Shown in pieces: positions 24,198 through 35,208 of a stretch of DNA of 64,000 nt. Position numbers and translations under genes: made by a program. Numbering within the stretch: the stretch's first letter is position 1; each line of letters begins with the position of its first letter. Under the pieces are notes generated by a model that was not told the origin of the DNA, made no database searches, and was given only the letters and a program-made list of their open reading frames with translations. Source of the stretch: Pseudopithomyces maydicus (lineage: Eukaryota > Ascomycota > Dothideomycetes > Pleosporales > Didymosphaeriaceae); NCBI GenBank assembly GCA_026873275.1, contig JANTUC010000011.1, forward strand, positions 744,001 to 808,000, given 5' to 3'.

Positions 24198-24486
24198 CAT
24201 CTGTTCACGAGTACCGCACCATCTGGCTGGGTCAATCGCGAGGAAGTGCAGAACGGATAGTAGTCCATGTGCCATTCTTCAAGCCACACCAAACAATGTA
24301 GCACAACCGTCAGTTCGGACGCATATAATCCATGCTGATGTAGACCATCGCATTACGTCGTATTGGGCAAGCCAAAGCACAAAAGTTGCTCCAAAAATAA
24401 ACCTAATGGTCAAAATTGTGTCCGATCATTGCTTGCAACTACAATACTAGATAACTCGTCACTGCAGCTGTACCGATGGCCGCAGC

Positions 24487-25263
24487 TCAGCTCTCTACAG
24501 GTGCACAAATTCCTTTCTTCCTCGTGCATCCGTCTGGACATGGATGATCTACATCATGCTGCCAGAGGAAGTACGGATCTGTCTCGTTCGTCAACACTTC
24601 CCCGACCAGCCTCGTAGCACCCCCAAGATCGAACGACTCCCTGAATACCTCCATGGAACTAATACGAATCTGACCCCATCCCTTTTCTATCAGCGTGTCT
24701 ATGCTCGTCCCGTAAATGTACTCTTTGAACCCCGCCCAACGTATGGCAGACGCGCACATGGGACAGCTCTCAGCATTGGTGTACAGAGAAAGCTGCGAAA
24801 ATGCCGCAAGGGCTTCGGCCGACGAGAGCCTATAGGGACCCTCCGGATCAACAAGTCTTTCGCTGCAATTTCGAATGGTGGCAATCTCGCCTATGTAGAG
24901 AGTCAACGGTGAAAGTGGGCACAGCTAGCAGAGCAGCTTACCGTGCATGGTCGGATCCCCAGTCTGCCTGTTCGAATTTGCGCCCATGCACACCATCTCA
25001 CCGAGCCCATCAGGTCCAGCAACCGTGTGGTTGACAATGACGCTGCCGAATGCGCCGAAGGGGCAATTGCTTCCGGCAACTTCCAAGAGTGCGGCATTAG
25101 CCTTGCGCATCCAGAACGCGCGCGTCCTGTACGGTACCCCGTTGATGGACAATTGTTGCTGGCTTATCGCACCGGAGTCATGCTTGTAAAGGTGACTACT
25201 GTGTGCCAAGGCGAGCGGCAATGCAGTACCGAGCGCCATGATAATGCGTACTCCCCATTCCAT
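24487..25263 (-). CDS. CMP/dCMP-type zinc deaminase with signal peptide
   Basis: Exons 25263-24942 and 24890-24487 (51-nt intron) give 241 residues. The intron splits the active-site motif: exon 1 ends in DPTMH plus one base and exon 2 starts GEIATIRNC, restoring HGE. The second zinc-binding motif is ESCPMCASA, so the His and the two Cys ligands plus the proton-shuttling Glu are all present. The overall pattern (HxE, then PCxxC-like spacing) is closest to guanine/tRNA-adenosine-type deaminases. Unusually, residues 1-21 look like a secretory signal (VRIIMALGTALPLALAHSS), and the C-terminus has four clustered Cys/His (DHPCPDGCTRKKGICAP). This suggests action in the secretory pathway or outside the cell. 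The substrate is unknown. Confidence 0.85.
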
Positions 25264-25803
25264 CCTTGTCTTTGTCGCAAATGGCTTTCCAAGCTGAATG
25301 ATGGATTGTGAAGTCGGATCCCCTATGTTCTACGACAGACCATATAGTTTTCCACCGAGACGAATATGTAAACTGACCAGGCTACATATCCACACCCACT
25401 TATGATAGTACGTGCAGTTGGCCAAGTGGTGTTTATCTTTCTATCTATCTAGTGGCTTGCGAGGTTGATATAGATACCGTATTCTGGAGGGGCGTGGTTT
25501 CTGTTAGAGGGTCCAAATGTTCTAGGCGAGCCAATCGTGTTGACTCAGCCTACACCTTGACAGATCATGTCACGCGCAGCAGTGCCTCCCGAGTTCCCCA
25601 GTAACCGGGTACTGAATCCTTACACGATACATCTCCATCTAGCAGAACTCGCCTATTCGATCAATTCGAAAACTTCCTAGCGCACCACCGCCTATTTCGA
25701 GGTGCTGCCCACAACTGCCTGCGCCCAGGTGGCTTTGGGGGCTTGTGGCCATTGACTTCACACTAGTGTCACAACCTACGAACATAGCGTTGTGACCGAA
25801 GAT
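25264..25803. promoter_or_regulatory. Divergent promoter, deaminase / esterase
   Basis: The 540 bases lie between divergent ATGs at 25263 (minus) and 25804 (plus) and probably carry both promoters. No gene is visible. Confidence 0.5.
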
Positions 25804-26773
25804 ATGGGCGGCACATATTCTACCAAAAAACTAGCACAGATCATCCTCTTCGGTGACTCGCTTACTCAATGGAGTTTCGATGACGAAACGCAGGGGTTCG
25901 GCTGGTACCTGTCACGTTGCTATAAGGGCAAGGCTGAGATAGTCGACGAAGGTACAATCAGCTTCTATCACTGCTTTACAACCCATACTACCCTATTTGG
26001 TTTTCAATAATCGCTTCATACCCTATGGAGCTTATTCACTGACGCGAGGGCACAGGCTACGCTGGGTATACATCTGAGCATGTGAAGCCTGAATTCACCC
26101 GACTGATCTCCTCTATCACAGCCACGGATGCTCCTCCGGCTCTTCTATTCACTATATTCTTAGGTGCCAACGACGCCTGCTTCATCGGCGATAGGGAATA
26201 TGTGCCTCTGCCTCAATTCTCGGACAACATTCGTTCCTTCATCGAAGAGATCCTGGATCACGATAGTCTTGAGGACGCGAAGATTGTACTCATCACTCCG
26301 CCGCCAATCAATGTGCCCGATCCATTGCCCAAGGATGGTGATCTCTTGGGGCCGGCATTCGCTAAAGCTGCGGGGGAAAAGAATCCAAAGGATGACAAAG
26401 GGTACAGAACGTGGGTAAGTAAGAAAAAGTATGCTGAGCGAATCCTAGAGATCGCCAAAGAATATGAGAAGACGTCAAGAGTAGTAGGACTGGATTATTG
26501 GAACAAGCTAGAGAGGGCGGCGCTTGAGGAGCAGGGGAGAGAGGGAGAAGAGGATGAAGACAAGTGGCCTGGGTGTGGGCTACCAGACGCGAAGGAGTTT
26601 GGAGCTGGGTGGTTTACGGATGGGCTGCATCTAGACAAAAAGGCAAGTCGAGACTGTGCAGTGAGCGAGACATGCTGATTAGAAAATAGGCGTACAACGT
26701 GCTGAACAAGGCATTGATGGAGACTATCAAAGAAGCGTGGCCGGATCTCGAGCCCGGAAGTATTGGGAAGTAG
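25804..26773 (+). CDS. IAH1: GDSL/SGNH esterase, isoamyl-acetate-hydrolysing type
   Basis: Exons 25804-25951, 26056-26642 and 26690-26773 join to 272 residues. The start is the ATG of MGGTYSTKK. The SGNH blocks are present: FGDSLTQ (catalytic Ser) near residue 18, the GAND oxyanion block, and DGLHL (Asp...His) near the end. The last exon completes the C-terminal helix (YNVLNKALMETIKEAWP). Intron 2 starts with GC rather than GT (AAAAAG|GCAAGT), a legitimate but rare GC-AG intron; without it the frame stops early. Yeast Iah1 hydrolyses acetate esters. The gene converges closely with TAP42, 124 bases between stops. Confidence 0.9.
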
Positions 26774-26897
26774 AATAAGGGACATGATCATACAGCTAGC
26801 TATTTAGCTGCATCCATATGTGGCTTTGTGAGGACTCTGATAGTCCGGGGCGATCCCCTGCAAACCCTTATCTGACAACTCAGATATCCTCAACACG

Positions 26898-28049
26898 TTA
26901 TCCTCTGTTGATCGTGTTTCCGCTGCCTTTGGGGTTGTCCTCTTTGAACTCGTCCCACGCGCGTGCCTTCATAGTCTCCTCGTCCGCTGCTCTGAAATCA
27001 TCTTCATCAACCTCGGGTCGGATCCCAGATTGCTCACCGCCACCCTCAATAATACCACCTCTCCTCTTCTCTTCCTCCAGATATTCATCGATCGTCATAG
27101 TGGGCAGGCTGTGGTCGGGCCTGAACACTCCCTGCTGAAGCCGCTGTCGTTTGTCCAGCAGCGTAAACGGCCGCATGGGTTTACCGTCACTGCTAAGAAT
27201 CGGTCCGGTATATCTCAGGCCAGGGACTTGGCTATCAAGGCGTTCGGAGTATGCGTCCCTGTTCCGGGCATCTTCGCGGTTATCAGGAGCAGCTGTGTGC
27301 TCGCCTTGTGGTGGCGCAGGTGGAGCCAGTGAGATGATGTGTAACTCTTGAGCGAGTGATTCCAGAGAAGCAAATGTTTGGTGTACCATGAATGCCAAGT
27401 TTGTCAGGTGTAGCTCGCGCACTACTTGTTCGTCGTTCTCTGCCAGTTTGGGGTTCTGTTGGATGTACGCGAGTTTCTGCTTCAATTCTTTTTCCTCGCG
27501 AAAACGTGCAATCTTAGCGTCACGACGAGCGGCTGCATCACGAGTGCTGGCTACGGAGAAGTTAGATTTGTCTGAGAGATAGGTTTCCCAGAGTTTGGCG
27601 TCCGATCGACTCAGCACGTCGTAGGAGTCGAGCAGTTTGATAAAGCGCTCGTAATGGTCTCTTGCGCTCAACAGATTCGACTTTCGCCCTGAAATTTCTG
27701 TAGTCTTTATTCTTTGAATGAGCTCCGAGAGATGATAGCTGATGGCCATATACCTAGCCCGTATAAGAAAGTGGTCGGAAATGCGGGGCATAAAGTTCGG
27801 TGGGCACCCCATCAGGTCGAAGAATACTTACTGTATATCTGAAGACGAAACGTCATCAAGCGACTCATTTGGTGAGAAGAGCGAAACTTGTTCCGACAGT
27901 GTGAGACAGGACTCGTAGGTGGCGATGGCATTTGTAAGGTTTTCCTGATACGTCAAGCTGTTGGAGTCGGGAAAATTGCTCAGGTTGTTCCGAAGACGCT
28001 CGGCGGTCAGGAACAACGCACGTATGCTTCTAGGTTCGTCGTCGGCCAT
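26898..28049 (-). CDS. TAP42: TAP42 / alpha4 family, PP2A-associated TOR effector
   Basis: Exons 28049-27832 and 27753-26898 (78-nt intron) give 357 residues, the usual length. The N-terminal helical domain is clear (MADDEPRSIRALFLTAERLR, then YMAISYHLSELIQR and ARDHYERFIKLLDSYDVL), followed by an Arg/Lys-rich helix (RRDAKIARFREEKELKQKL). The C-terminal part contains MTIDEYLEEEKRRGGIIEGG and the acidic/basic tail typical of the family. Tap42 binds PP2A-type catalytic subunits and transmits TORC1 status. It is divergent from DCL1. Confidence 0.95.
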
Positions 28050-28543
28050 TTTTCTTGAGTGATGTATTCCGAATCACGTTGCGGGTCGAAGGCAAGTGTA
28101 GAGTGGAAAAAGGCACGTGAATATGCGTCTGCTGACTCAGCGCGCTCGGACACTATTTTACACCCCCACCATCTGCATCCCATCTATCGCGGTGCCAATA
28201 CAATGTAGCATCACTGCGCAATAACTTAAATAGAGCCTAATATCATATCCCATTCGGTGGAGAAATCATGATGTATCACTCGAGTACAGTAGCTCTGGTG
28301 GGTCGGCGACCTGCTGTTTGCTCCCCAAGAACGTGCTTTCCTAATTGTGCAGGCCGTTTGCTCCTGCCTGCACTATATGTTGCAAACGGGGCTTAAATTA
28401 CTTCTTTCTCTTACCCTCTAATTGTAATAAACACAAATTTTCTGACCTCGACTGACCTTGTCACTACATGCCCACTTCGCCTCTCAGTCGACCGCTGTAA
28501 CGTGTGGCGCGCTGCTCCGGACGGCCAACCGATCACCGTAGTA
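28050..28543. promoter_or_regulatory. Divergent promoter, TAP42 / DCL1
   Basis: This 494-base region separates two divergent start codons. Apart from an AT-rich part near 28200-28440, no specific element was recognised. Confidence 0.5.
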
Positions 28544-31500
28544 ATGGCCTGGGGTAATTACCACCCGCTACAGGAGGAAGACGACGACGGGTTCTATACA
28601 AGCAGCGACGAACAATCCACAAAATCGCAACCCACTGTTCCGTCTAAAGAAAGGCTTAGCTTTGACCACGCGAGAGATAGTGACGATGATGACAAGCCAG
28701 ACGACACTGGAAGTGAAGTCGAGGAGGACGACAGCATCGACCAAGATTACGTTTCATCCCATGCCCCAATTACTACCAAGGAGAAGCGCGCGGCTCAGAA
28801 TGCCGTGTTCCGTGCATTTGCGATGAGGAAGGAAGAGCAAATCACAGAGAAAGAAGTCAAAGAGGCCCTGGAAGAGGTTCACGATGACAAGCTAACCATA
28901 AAACAACTGCTCAAAAAACAAGAGATGAGCGCCTGCATCGCCAATCCTCGGGATTATCAGACTGAGCTTTTTCAGCGAGCGAAAGATGACAACATCATCG
29001 CCGTGTTGGGGACCGGTTCTGGGAAGACACACATCGCCACTCTCTTACTCCGCCATGTCCTTGACCTAGAACTTGAAGCACGCAAGAACGGGCAGTCACC
29101 GAAGATCTCTTTCTTTTTGGTCAACTCGGTGAATTTAGTCTTTCAACAATCTAGTGTGCTAGAGTGTGGGTTGGGTGGACATTCTGTTGAAGGCATATGC
29201 GGTTCTATGGGCGCTAGCCTCTGGAATAGGCAAACATGGCAAACCCATTTCGACAAGGCCATGGTCATCGTCTGCACAGCACAAGTGCTGGCTGATTGCA
29301 TGATGCATTCGTTCATCCACATGTCCCAAATCAACTTACTCATTTTCGACGAGGCACATCATGCAAAGAATTCTCACCCTTACGCTCAGTTGATGAAGGA
29401 ATATTATATGACTTTGACCGACCACTCACAACGGCCCCGAGTGTTTGGCATGACTGCATCTCCAGTTGATGCCAATACGGATATCAAGGAAACCGCTGTT
29501 CAGCTTGAGAAGATGCTCAATTGCAAGATAGCTACGACTTCTGACATAAAACTCGCCGCCAATAGCATCAACAAACCGGTTGAGGAGATTGCAAGATACC
29601 ATCGGCTCCCTGCTGGCTACGATACCCCGTTTCATCAAGAACTGAAGTCTCGATATGGTCATATGCCAGTATTCGAAAAGCTTTTCAGGAAGGCAAAGCA
29701 ATATGCGTCTGAGCTTGGGCGATGGGCAGCTGATGAATATTGGTCGTTCTGCTTCTCGGAGAAAGAGAGTCGCAAGCGCGAGTTGCGACAGGAGTTCAAG
29801 TTCAATAAATCTCAGACGGCGAGATCCGTGGAGTTATTGAACGAAGAAATTGCACAACTTCGCGATGCGGCCGAATATGTGAAGAATTACGACAATGGTG
29901 TGCCGTCGTTGACCCAAAACGACTTGAGTTCCAAAGTTCTTCTTCTTCACACTTATATCAACCAATACTACCATCGTCATGGAAACAATAGGTGTATTGT
30001 TTTTGTAGAACAACGAGAAACAGCACGACTTTTGCATCGAGTTTTTACTCATATCGGCGGTCCCCATTTCCATGCTGGGCTCCTGATTGGTGTCAGCGGA
30101 AGCATTGGCGATTTCAAAGTCTCCCTCAAACAGCAAGTAAGGACTGTCTCGGATTTCAGGAAAGGCGAACTCAACTGCATATTCTCCACATCGGTCGCCG
30201 AAGAAGGTCTCGATATCCCACAATGCAACCTTGTGGCCCGTTTTGATCTTTACCGAACTATGATTGGTTACGTCCAATCGCGCGGTCGAGCTAGGCATAA
30301 GAATTCGCGATATCTGCACATGATCGAGGCGGATAATGTCCATCATGAAGAACTAGTGTTTGATGCTATGAGTGCAGAGCGGCGCATGAAGAGCTTCTGC
30401 CAAGGTCTCAGTGGAGATCGTTTGCTTGATGATACCGACCTCAATTTCGACAACATTCTCCAGGCCGAGCGAAGGTTACCTTTCTACATGGACCCAACGA
30501 CGGGAGCGAAGCTCACCTATAGCTCGAGTCTATCAGTCCTTGGCCATTTTGTGGCATGTCTACACACAAAAGCTGAGCAAGTGCATCTACAGCCGACATA
30601 TGTAGTAGCTCGTGCAGTGCGCCAGGATTCCAGTGGAGCTAGCGAAACTGGTTTCGAGTGCGAGGTAATCCTACCAGAGTCTTCGCCTATTACATCCAAG
30701 ACGGGTAAAATCCATCGGCGGAAAGCTCTTGCTAAATGCTCGGCGGCGTTCGAAATGTGTCTTGATTTGAGAAGAAAGGGATATCTTGATGCCAACCTGC
30801 TCTCTACCCTGAAGAAAACAGCACCTGTTGCGGCAAACAAGCGACTCGCTGTCAGCGAAAAAAAGAAAGATCGCTATCCAATGCGGATTAAACCGGAAAT
30901 TTGGCAGTCCGGTCTCGGTGCTATACCTGAATATCTCTATTTGACAGTTGTGGATGTAGATGCAGGCCTAGATCGACCGCATCAACCCCTCGGAATTCTC
31001 ACTCGGGTACCGCTCCCTCAATTTCCTTCCTTTCCAGTTTATTTGAAGGATGACCGGGCTTCTGGTGTTATTTCAGTTCCATTGAGTAAGCCTCTTCAAA
31101 TTACACCGGAGCTACTGGAACTACTGTCGAACTTTTTCTTCGTTACCTACAAGGACATAACTCATAAAGACTTTGAGATTGATGTCGCAAAGATGTATTA
31201 TTGGCAAGCTCCGATACGTCGTTTGGGAAACCAGATCACGGTGGCCACAGACCCTAAAGATGTGATCGATATGACACAGCTTCGATGTGTTGAACACACA
31301 GAGCACAGATGGACGCCGGACATGCCCGTCAAAGAGATCAATGAAGTTATACTTCGTGTCTATTATGGAACCGAACAAAAGTGGACACCAGATACATCTG
31401 TAGAAGAGTTGCTAGACAAGTACGTCGTTGATCGTGGTGATGGTGGACGTCGCTTTTATACAATTGGCGTGATGCCAGACATGAAACCTACGGATCGCGT

Positions 31501-33741
31501 TCCTGATGGTACCCCCGCATACAAATGGAACGACAACATTCTTGATTACTCTATTAGTCTATTCAAGAAACAACGTATGATGAATGAGGGGAAATGGGAC
31601 TTGTCTCAGCCTGTCATTCAGGTGGAAAAAATCGGTCATAGACGCAACTGGCTGGCGATGGTCGACAGAAAAGATGCGGAGGAGGACTCTGAGCTCAATC
31701 GAAATATCACTTACGTGTGCCCGCAGCCACTTCGTATATCGAAAGTAAGTGCTCTGTCAAAATCATCATTCTATGCTGACTTTTTATAGCTCTCAACTCG
31801 TTATGTAGCTATGTGCTATGTATTTCCAGCGATCATTCATCGTATAGAAGACTACCTCCTAGCTCTTGAAGCTTGCCATATGATTGACGTTGATATCGGA
31901 CCTGCTCTCGCTCTCGAAGCAGTGACCAAGGATTCTGAAAATTCTGATGAACATGGTGAAGAGAAGATCAATTTCAAGAGCGGCATGGGGCCAAACTACG
32001 AACGCCGTAAGTTGTGGCATATTACCTTGAACGATCTAACAACGCTGATACGTGCCTTAGTGGAGTTCATGGGCGATTGCTTTTTGAAGATGGCCACGTC
32101 CATTTCTACATTTGTGCAACAGCCTGATGAGAACGAATTCGAGTTTCATGTAAGGCGAATGCTTATGCTGTGCAACAAGAATTTGTTCAATATTGCTTTG
32201 GGTGGCCGTGATCCTGAACAAGAGTTGCCTCCTTTCCCCAATCCATTTGAGGAGAAGCCTCTAGTAGGGTATATCCGTACAGCAGCATTTTCTAGGTAAA
32301 CAGTGCCCGGAGCTAGCCCATATCTCAGGGATAGCTTTGGTGACTATGATCTATTCAAGAAGCTAATATGGACAGGCGGACGTGGTATCCGAAGCTTAAA
32401 ATGCTGAAAGGAAAAGGTGCGACAGCCGGTACAAAGGCCGACCAGAATCAGACCATTACGCATTCACTCAGCGACAAATCTATTGCCGATGTTTGCGAGG
32501 CTCTAATCGGTGCTGCGTTCATGCAGCACAATCAACGAGGACATTGGACTGCTGAGATGTGGGATCAGCCTGTCAAAGCAGTCACCAAACTCGTTGTTAA
32601 CCAAGATCATGTCATGGAGCACTGGGGAGATTACTATAAAACCTACCAGCTACCAAAATATCAGTTGATGAAAGCGACTGCCGCTCAGCTAGACCTTGCT
32701 GCAAAGGTCGAGAAACAGTGGGTAGCGAAAGTTTTGAAGTGCCAAAAGAGACTAAATCTTGAGACAGACATCCCTACCAGTTTAGGTACCCTCGCCTACT
32801 ACGGTCTGCCTTCATCCATCCCTCTCAGCCCTTTGCTTGGGAGCATGTACCTCATTACCAGCGTCTGGAATTCCTCGGCGACTCTTTGCTTGACCAAGCC
32901 TTCATTATGCACCTCGTAAGATCAAGATTCCATGCTCGATATCGTCACAACATCCAATTAATATAGCCCAGTTCTACGAATATCCCGAAAAGGATCCCCA
33001 ATGGATGACTGAGCACAAGACGCCTATGGTTTCCAATCAATTCTTGGGTGCAGTTAGCGTAAAGCTGGGTTTCCACCAACACATTCGACAGAACAATGCG
33101 GTGCGTAGTGCCACCTTTACTCAACAGTATAAAAACGAACTAACTTTCAAAAGGCACTTACTGCTCAAATTCATGATTATGTCACACAAATCAAAGAAGC
33201 CGAAAGCGAGGCAGATGGCGCAGTCGACTATTGGACGTCCATAACAGATGTCCCAAAGTGTCTTGCTGACGTTGTTGAAGCCTACGTTGGGGCTATCTTC
33301 GTCGATTCCGGGTTCAACTACAGCGTAGTACAGGAGTTCTTTGACATGCATCTGAAGCCTTTCTTCCTTGACATGTACATTTATGACTCCTTCGCGAATC
33401 AGCACTCCGTCACTCGCCTCAGGAGGCGCCTTGAAGATGAGCTGGGTTGCAAGCAACACAGGACAGCTACACACACGACCAGCAAGGTGATGTCCGGCGA
33501 TAAAGATAGGGTTGTGGCGATGCTTATGATCCACGACAAGGTCCACTTTCATGGTGTGGCTGTCAGCGGTCGTTACGCCAAAAAGAAGGTAGCAGACATT
33601 GCGCTAGCTGCCCTGGATGGCTTACCGGAATATGAGTACAAGAGGCGTTACGGATGTGATTGCAATGAACCAGTCATGGGATTTGAGAACCCTGAGACAA
33701 CTGGAACAAAGCCAGCCCCAGAGTTGCTGATAGAGCTCTAA
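28544..33741 (+). CDS. DCL1: Dicer-like protein 1 (RNA interference ribonuclease)
   Basis: Seven exons (28544-31744, 31790-32006, 32061-32295, 32376-32717, 32768-32915, 32972-33100, 33154-33741) join in frame to 1619 residues. The start is the ATG of MAWGNYHPLQ. Helicase marks are VLGTGSGKT near residue 155 and DEAHHAKN near 269, then STSVAEEGLDIPQCN and VQSRGRARH for the C-terminal half. A Dicer dimerisation domain begins near residue 660. Both RNase III domains are complete: NYERLEFMGD and ADVCEALIGAAF in the first, YQRLEFLGDSLLDQ and ADVVEAYVGAIF in the second. The last 100 residues resemble the dsRNA-binding/zinc C-terminus of fungal DCL1 and end in a CDC pair. It cuts double-stranded RNA into small RNAs for silencing. 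All six introns are 45-80 nt and complete motifs exactly. Confidence 0.95.
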
Positions 33742-34470
33742 TGGGCTACACAGTGGTATGTTCCCGAAAGTATTCTAATCAGAATGGTATTACAACGAGG
33801 GGTGATCAGGAAATGGAAGGGGGCCCAATAAGGGGAGGACGACGGAATTGGATTGGGATCAATGCTGAACGGGAAGGTCATGACCTCCGTTTATGGTTAC
33901 GTTTGACCTGACCGAATCATAGAGATCACTAGTAGCTAACTAGCAAATCGAATATGATGGATGAGTACATAATATGCACTAGAACACTTACTTGACAGGC
34001 GAAGATGAAATTAATGATTAAGTACAAGACTATAACGCTGACTTAACATAATTAAACGGAAATACCATAGATCTGATCGATGCATTGTGGCGTCTAGCCA
34101 CGGAGCTACTATCGGTTAGGATGACCGACTAGCTGATGAATTAATATACTGTCCAGATAAAGATACATCCAATGCTTGCCTAGGTAACGACCCGTACAAT
34201 ACTGTTATGGACACAAGACTGTTCACATCTTGCATGTAATAACTATTAACAGCATAATCTACTTCGAATCGCCGTTGCCCCTGTTTTTGTGTACTTCTCG
34301 TTACGTATTAGGACCCGGTGTCGCCCCACTTGGCCCGCACCTTGACTTAGTTATACAAGCAATTTCGGCTACCATCTCCACAATTGACTTTACTTAATCA
34401 CCAAATTATGCTGTACATATACTTTCATATTTCCGCGTATTAGTCATCAACTCACTAATTTTCCAGTGAA
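33742..34470. other. AT-rich intergenic region downstream of DCL1
   Basis: About 0.7 kb of AT-richer sequence lies between the DCL1 stop and the tRNA gene. No coding frame of note is present. Confidence 0.5.
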
Positions 34471-34614
34471 GGTTGTGTAGTGTAGAGGTGTATGTTACCA
34501 TTGCTCCACGAGCATCCCAGGCAACGTTGACTAATGAAATTTCAGGATCACTCCGGATTTTGACTCACATCTGAAGGTCTTCCGGCGACCCCGGTTCGAT
34601 TCCGGGCACGACCT
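34471..34614 (+). tRNA. tRNA-Gln (anticodon TTG) with two intervening sequences
   Basis: The acceptor GGTTGTG (34471-34477) pairs with CACGACC (34607-34613) with one G-U pair; the discriminator is T. The A box (TAGTGTAGAGG, 34478-34488) and B box (GGTTCGATTCC, 34593-34603) are intact. The T arm is CCCGG/TTCGATT/CCGGG. The anticodon stem is CCGGA (34553-34557) with TCCGG (34581-34585). Its 23-nt loop fits TTTTGA, a 16-nt intron (34564-34579) at the canonical 37/38 site, and T38. The D arm is contiguous only if 34490-34545 is removed. That 56-nt segment begins GTATGT, has TTGACTAATG and ends TTTCAG. After removal the D arm reads GTGT-AGAGGTGA-TCAC with A14, G18, G19 and A21 in place. A T7 run (34622-34628) is a good Pol III terminator. 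The gene could also be a disrupted pseudogene. Confidence 0.8.
34490..34545 (+). other. Spliceosomal-intron-like insertion in the tRNA-Gln D loop
   Basis: The 56-nt segment lies directly after the A box. It has a GTATGT donor, a CTAAT branch motif and a TTTCAG acceptor, and its exact excision restores a canonical D arm. Confidence 0.65.
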
Positions 34615-35208
34615 GATCTTATTTTTTTCGTCCTTCTGACTGGCTTCTCGCGGTGTGTAAAGAGTACTGGAAGTGGAGAGTTAGCTCGATCTTGAAGGAC
34701 ACTAGTGGTTTCCAAAGCCATGATATGTGTTTATAATTTTTATGTTTTCTTTTCATTATATGTTTTGCCTTATTGGGAAAATCTACCTGGGTAATGTTAA
34801 TAAGACTAAAAACAAAGAGGGATGGTTCTGGATATCAGGCGTTTTCGTCGAAGCTATGGAATATCGGAACTTCATGTACTGGGTGGATGCATGATAACAC
34901 TCACTACACAATAAAACTACCTAGGAAACTAAGAGGAAGTTAACGATATTGCATTGGTAGATCAATATGACTATATAGTAGTGTACATATCTGTACAAGA
35001 GAAATTGGAAGGGAGTGTTTGCGCGAGCTGGTGCATCGACTCTCGCTCAAGACCCCTGCCCTCCCTTGTATTAGTGTAATACAATGCAGTAACCCAAATT
35101 AAGATATTCCAGCTCGAAAAAATTCAAATTTAGATAAGAGGGGTAGCAGCTATTAGCTTCGTATCAAATAATGACTTCACACTTGTAACTCCTGAAATTT
35201 ACTGCCGT
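34615..35208. other. Intergenic, AT-rich
   Basis: Between the tRNA gene and the kelch-protein stop the sequence is AT-rich and lacks coding frames, apart from the Pol III terminator at its start. Confidence 0.5.
34622..34628 (+). terminator. RNA polymerase III terminator (T7)
   Basis: Seven consecutive T residues begin eight bases after the tRNA-Gln discriminator base, at the usual place for Pol III termination. Confidence 0.75.

Larger units (their letters stand above)
22411..24486. other. Intergenic region with TSC1 promoter, palindrome and tandem duplication
   Basis: About 2.1 kb lies between the TSC1 start and the stop of the deaminase gene. It is GC-rich near TSC1, with many overlapping shadow frames. 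It holds a perfect 29-nt palindrome (23117-23145) and an adjacent 16-nt direct duplication (24166-24197). No gene is supported. Confidence 0.55.
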
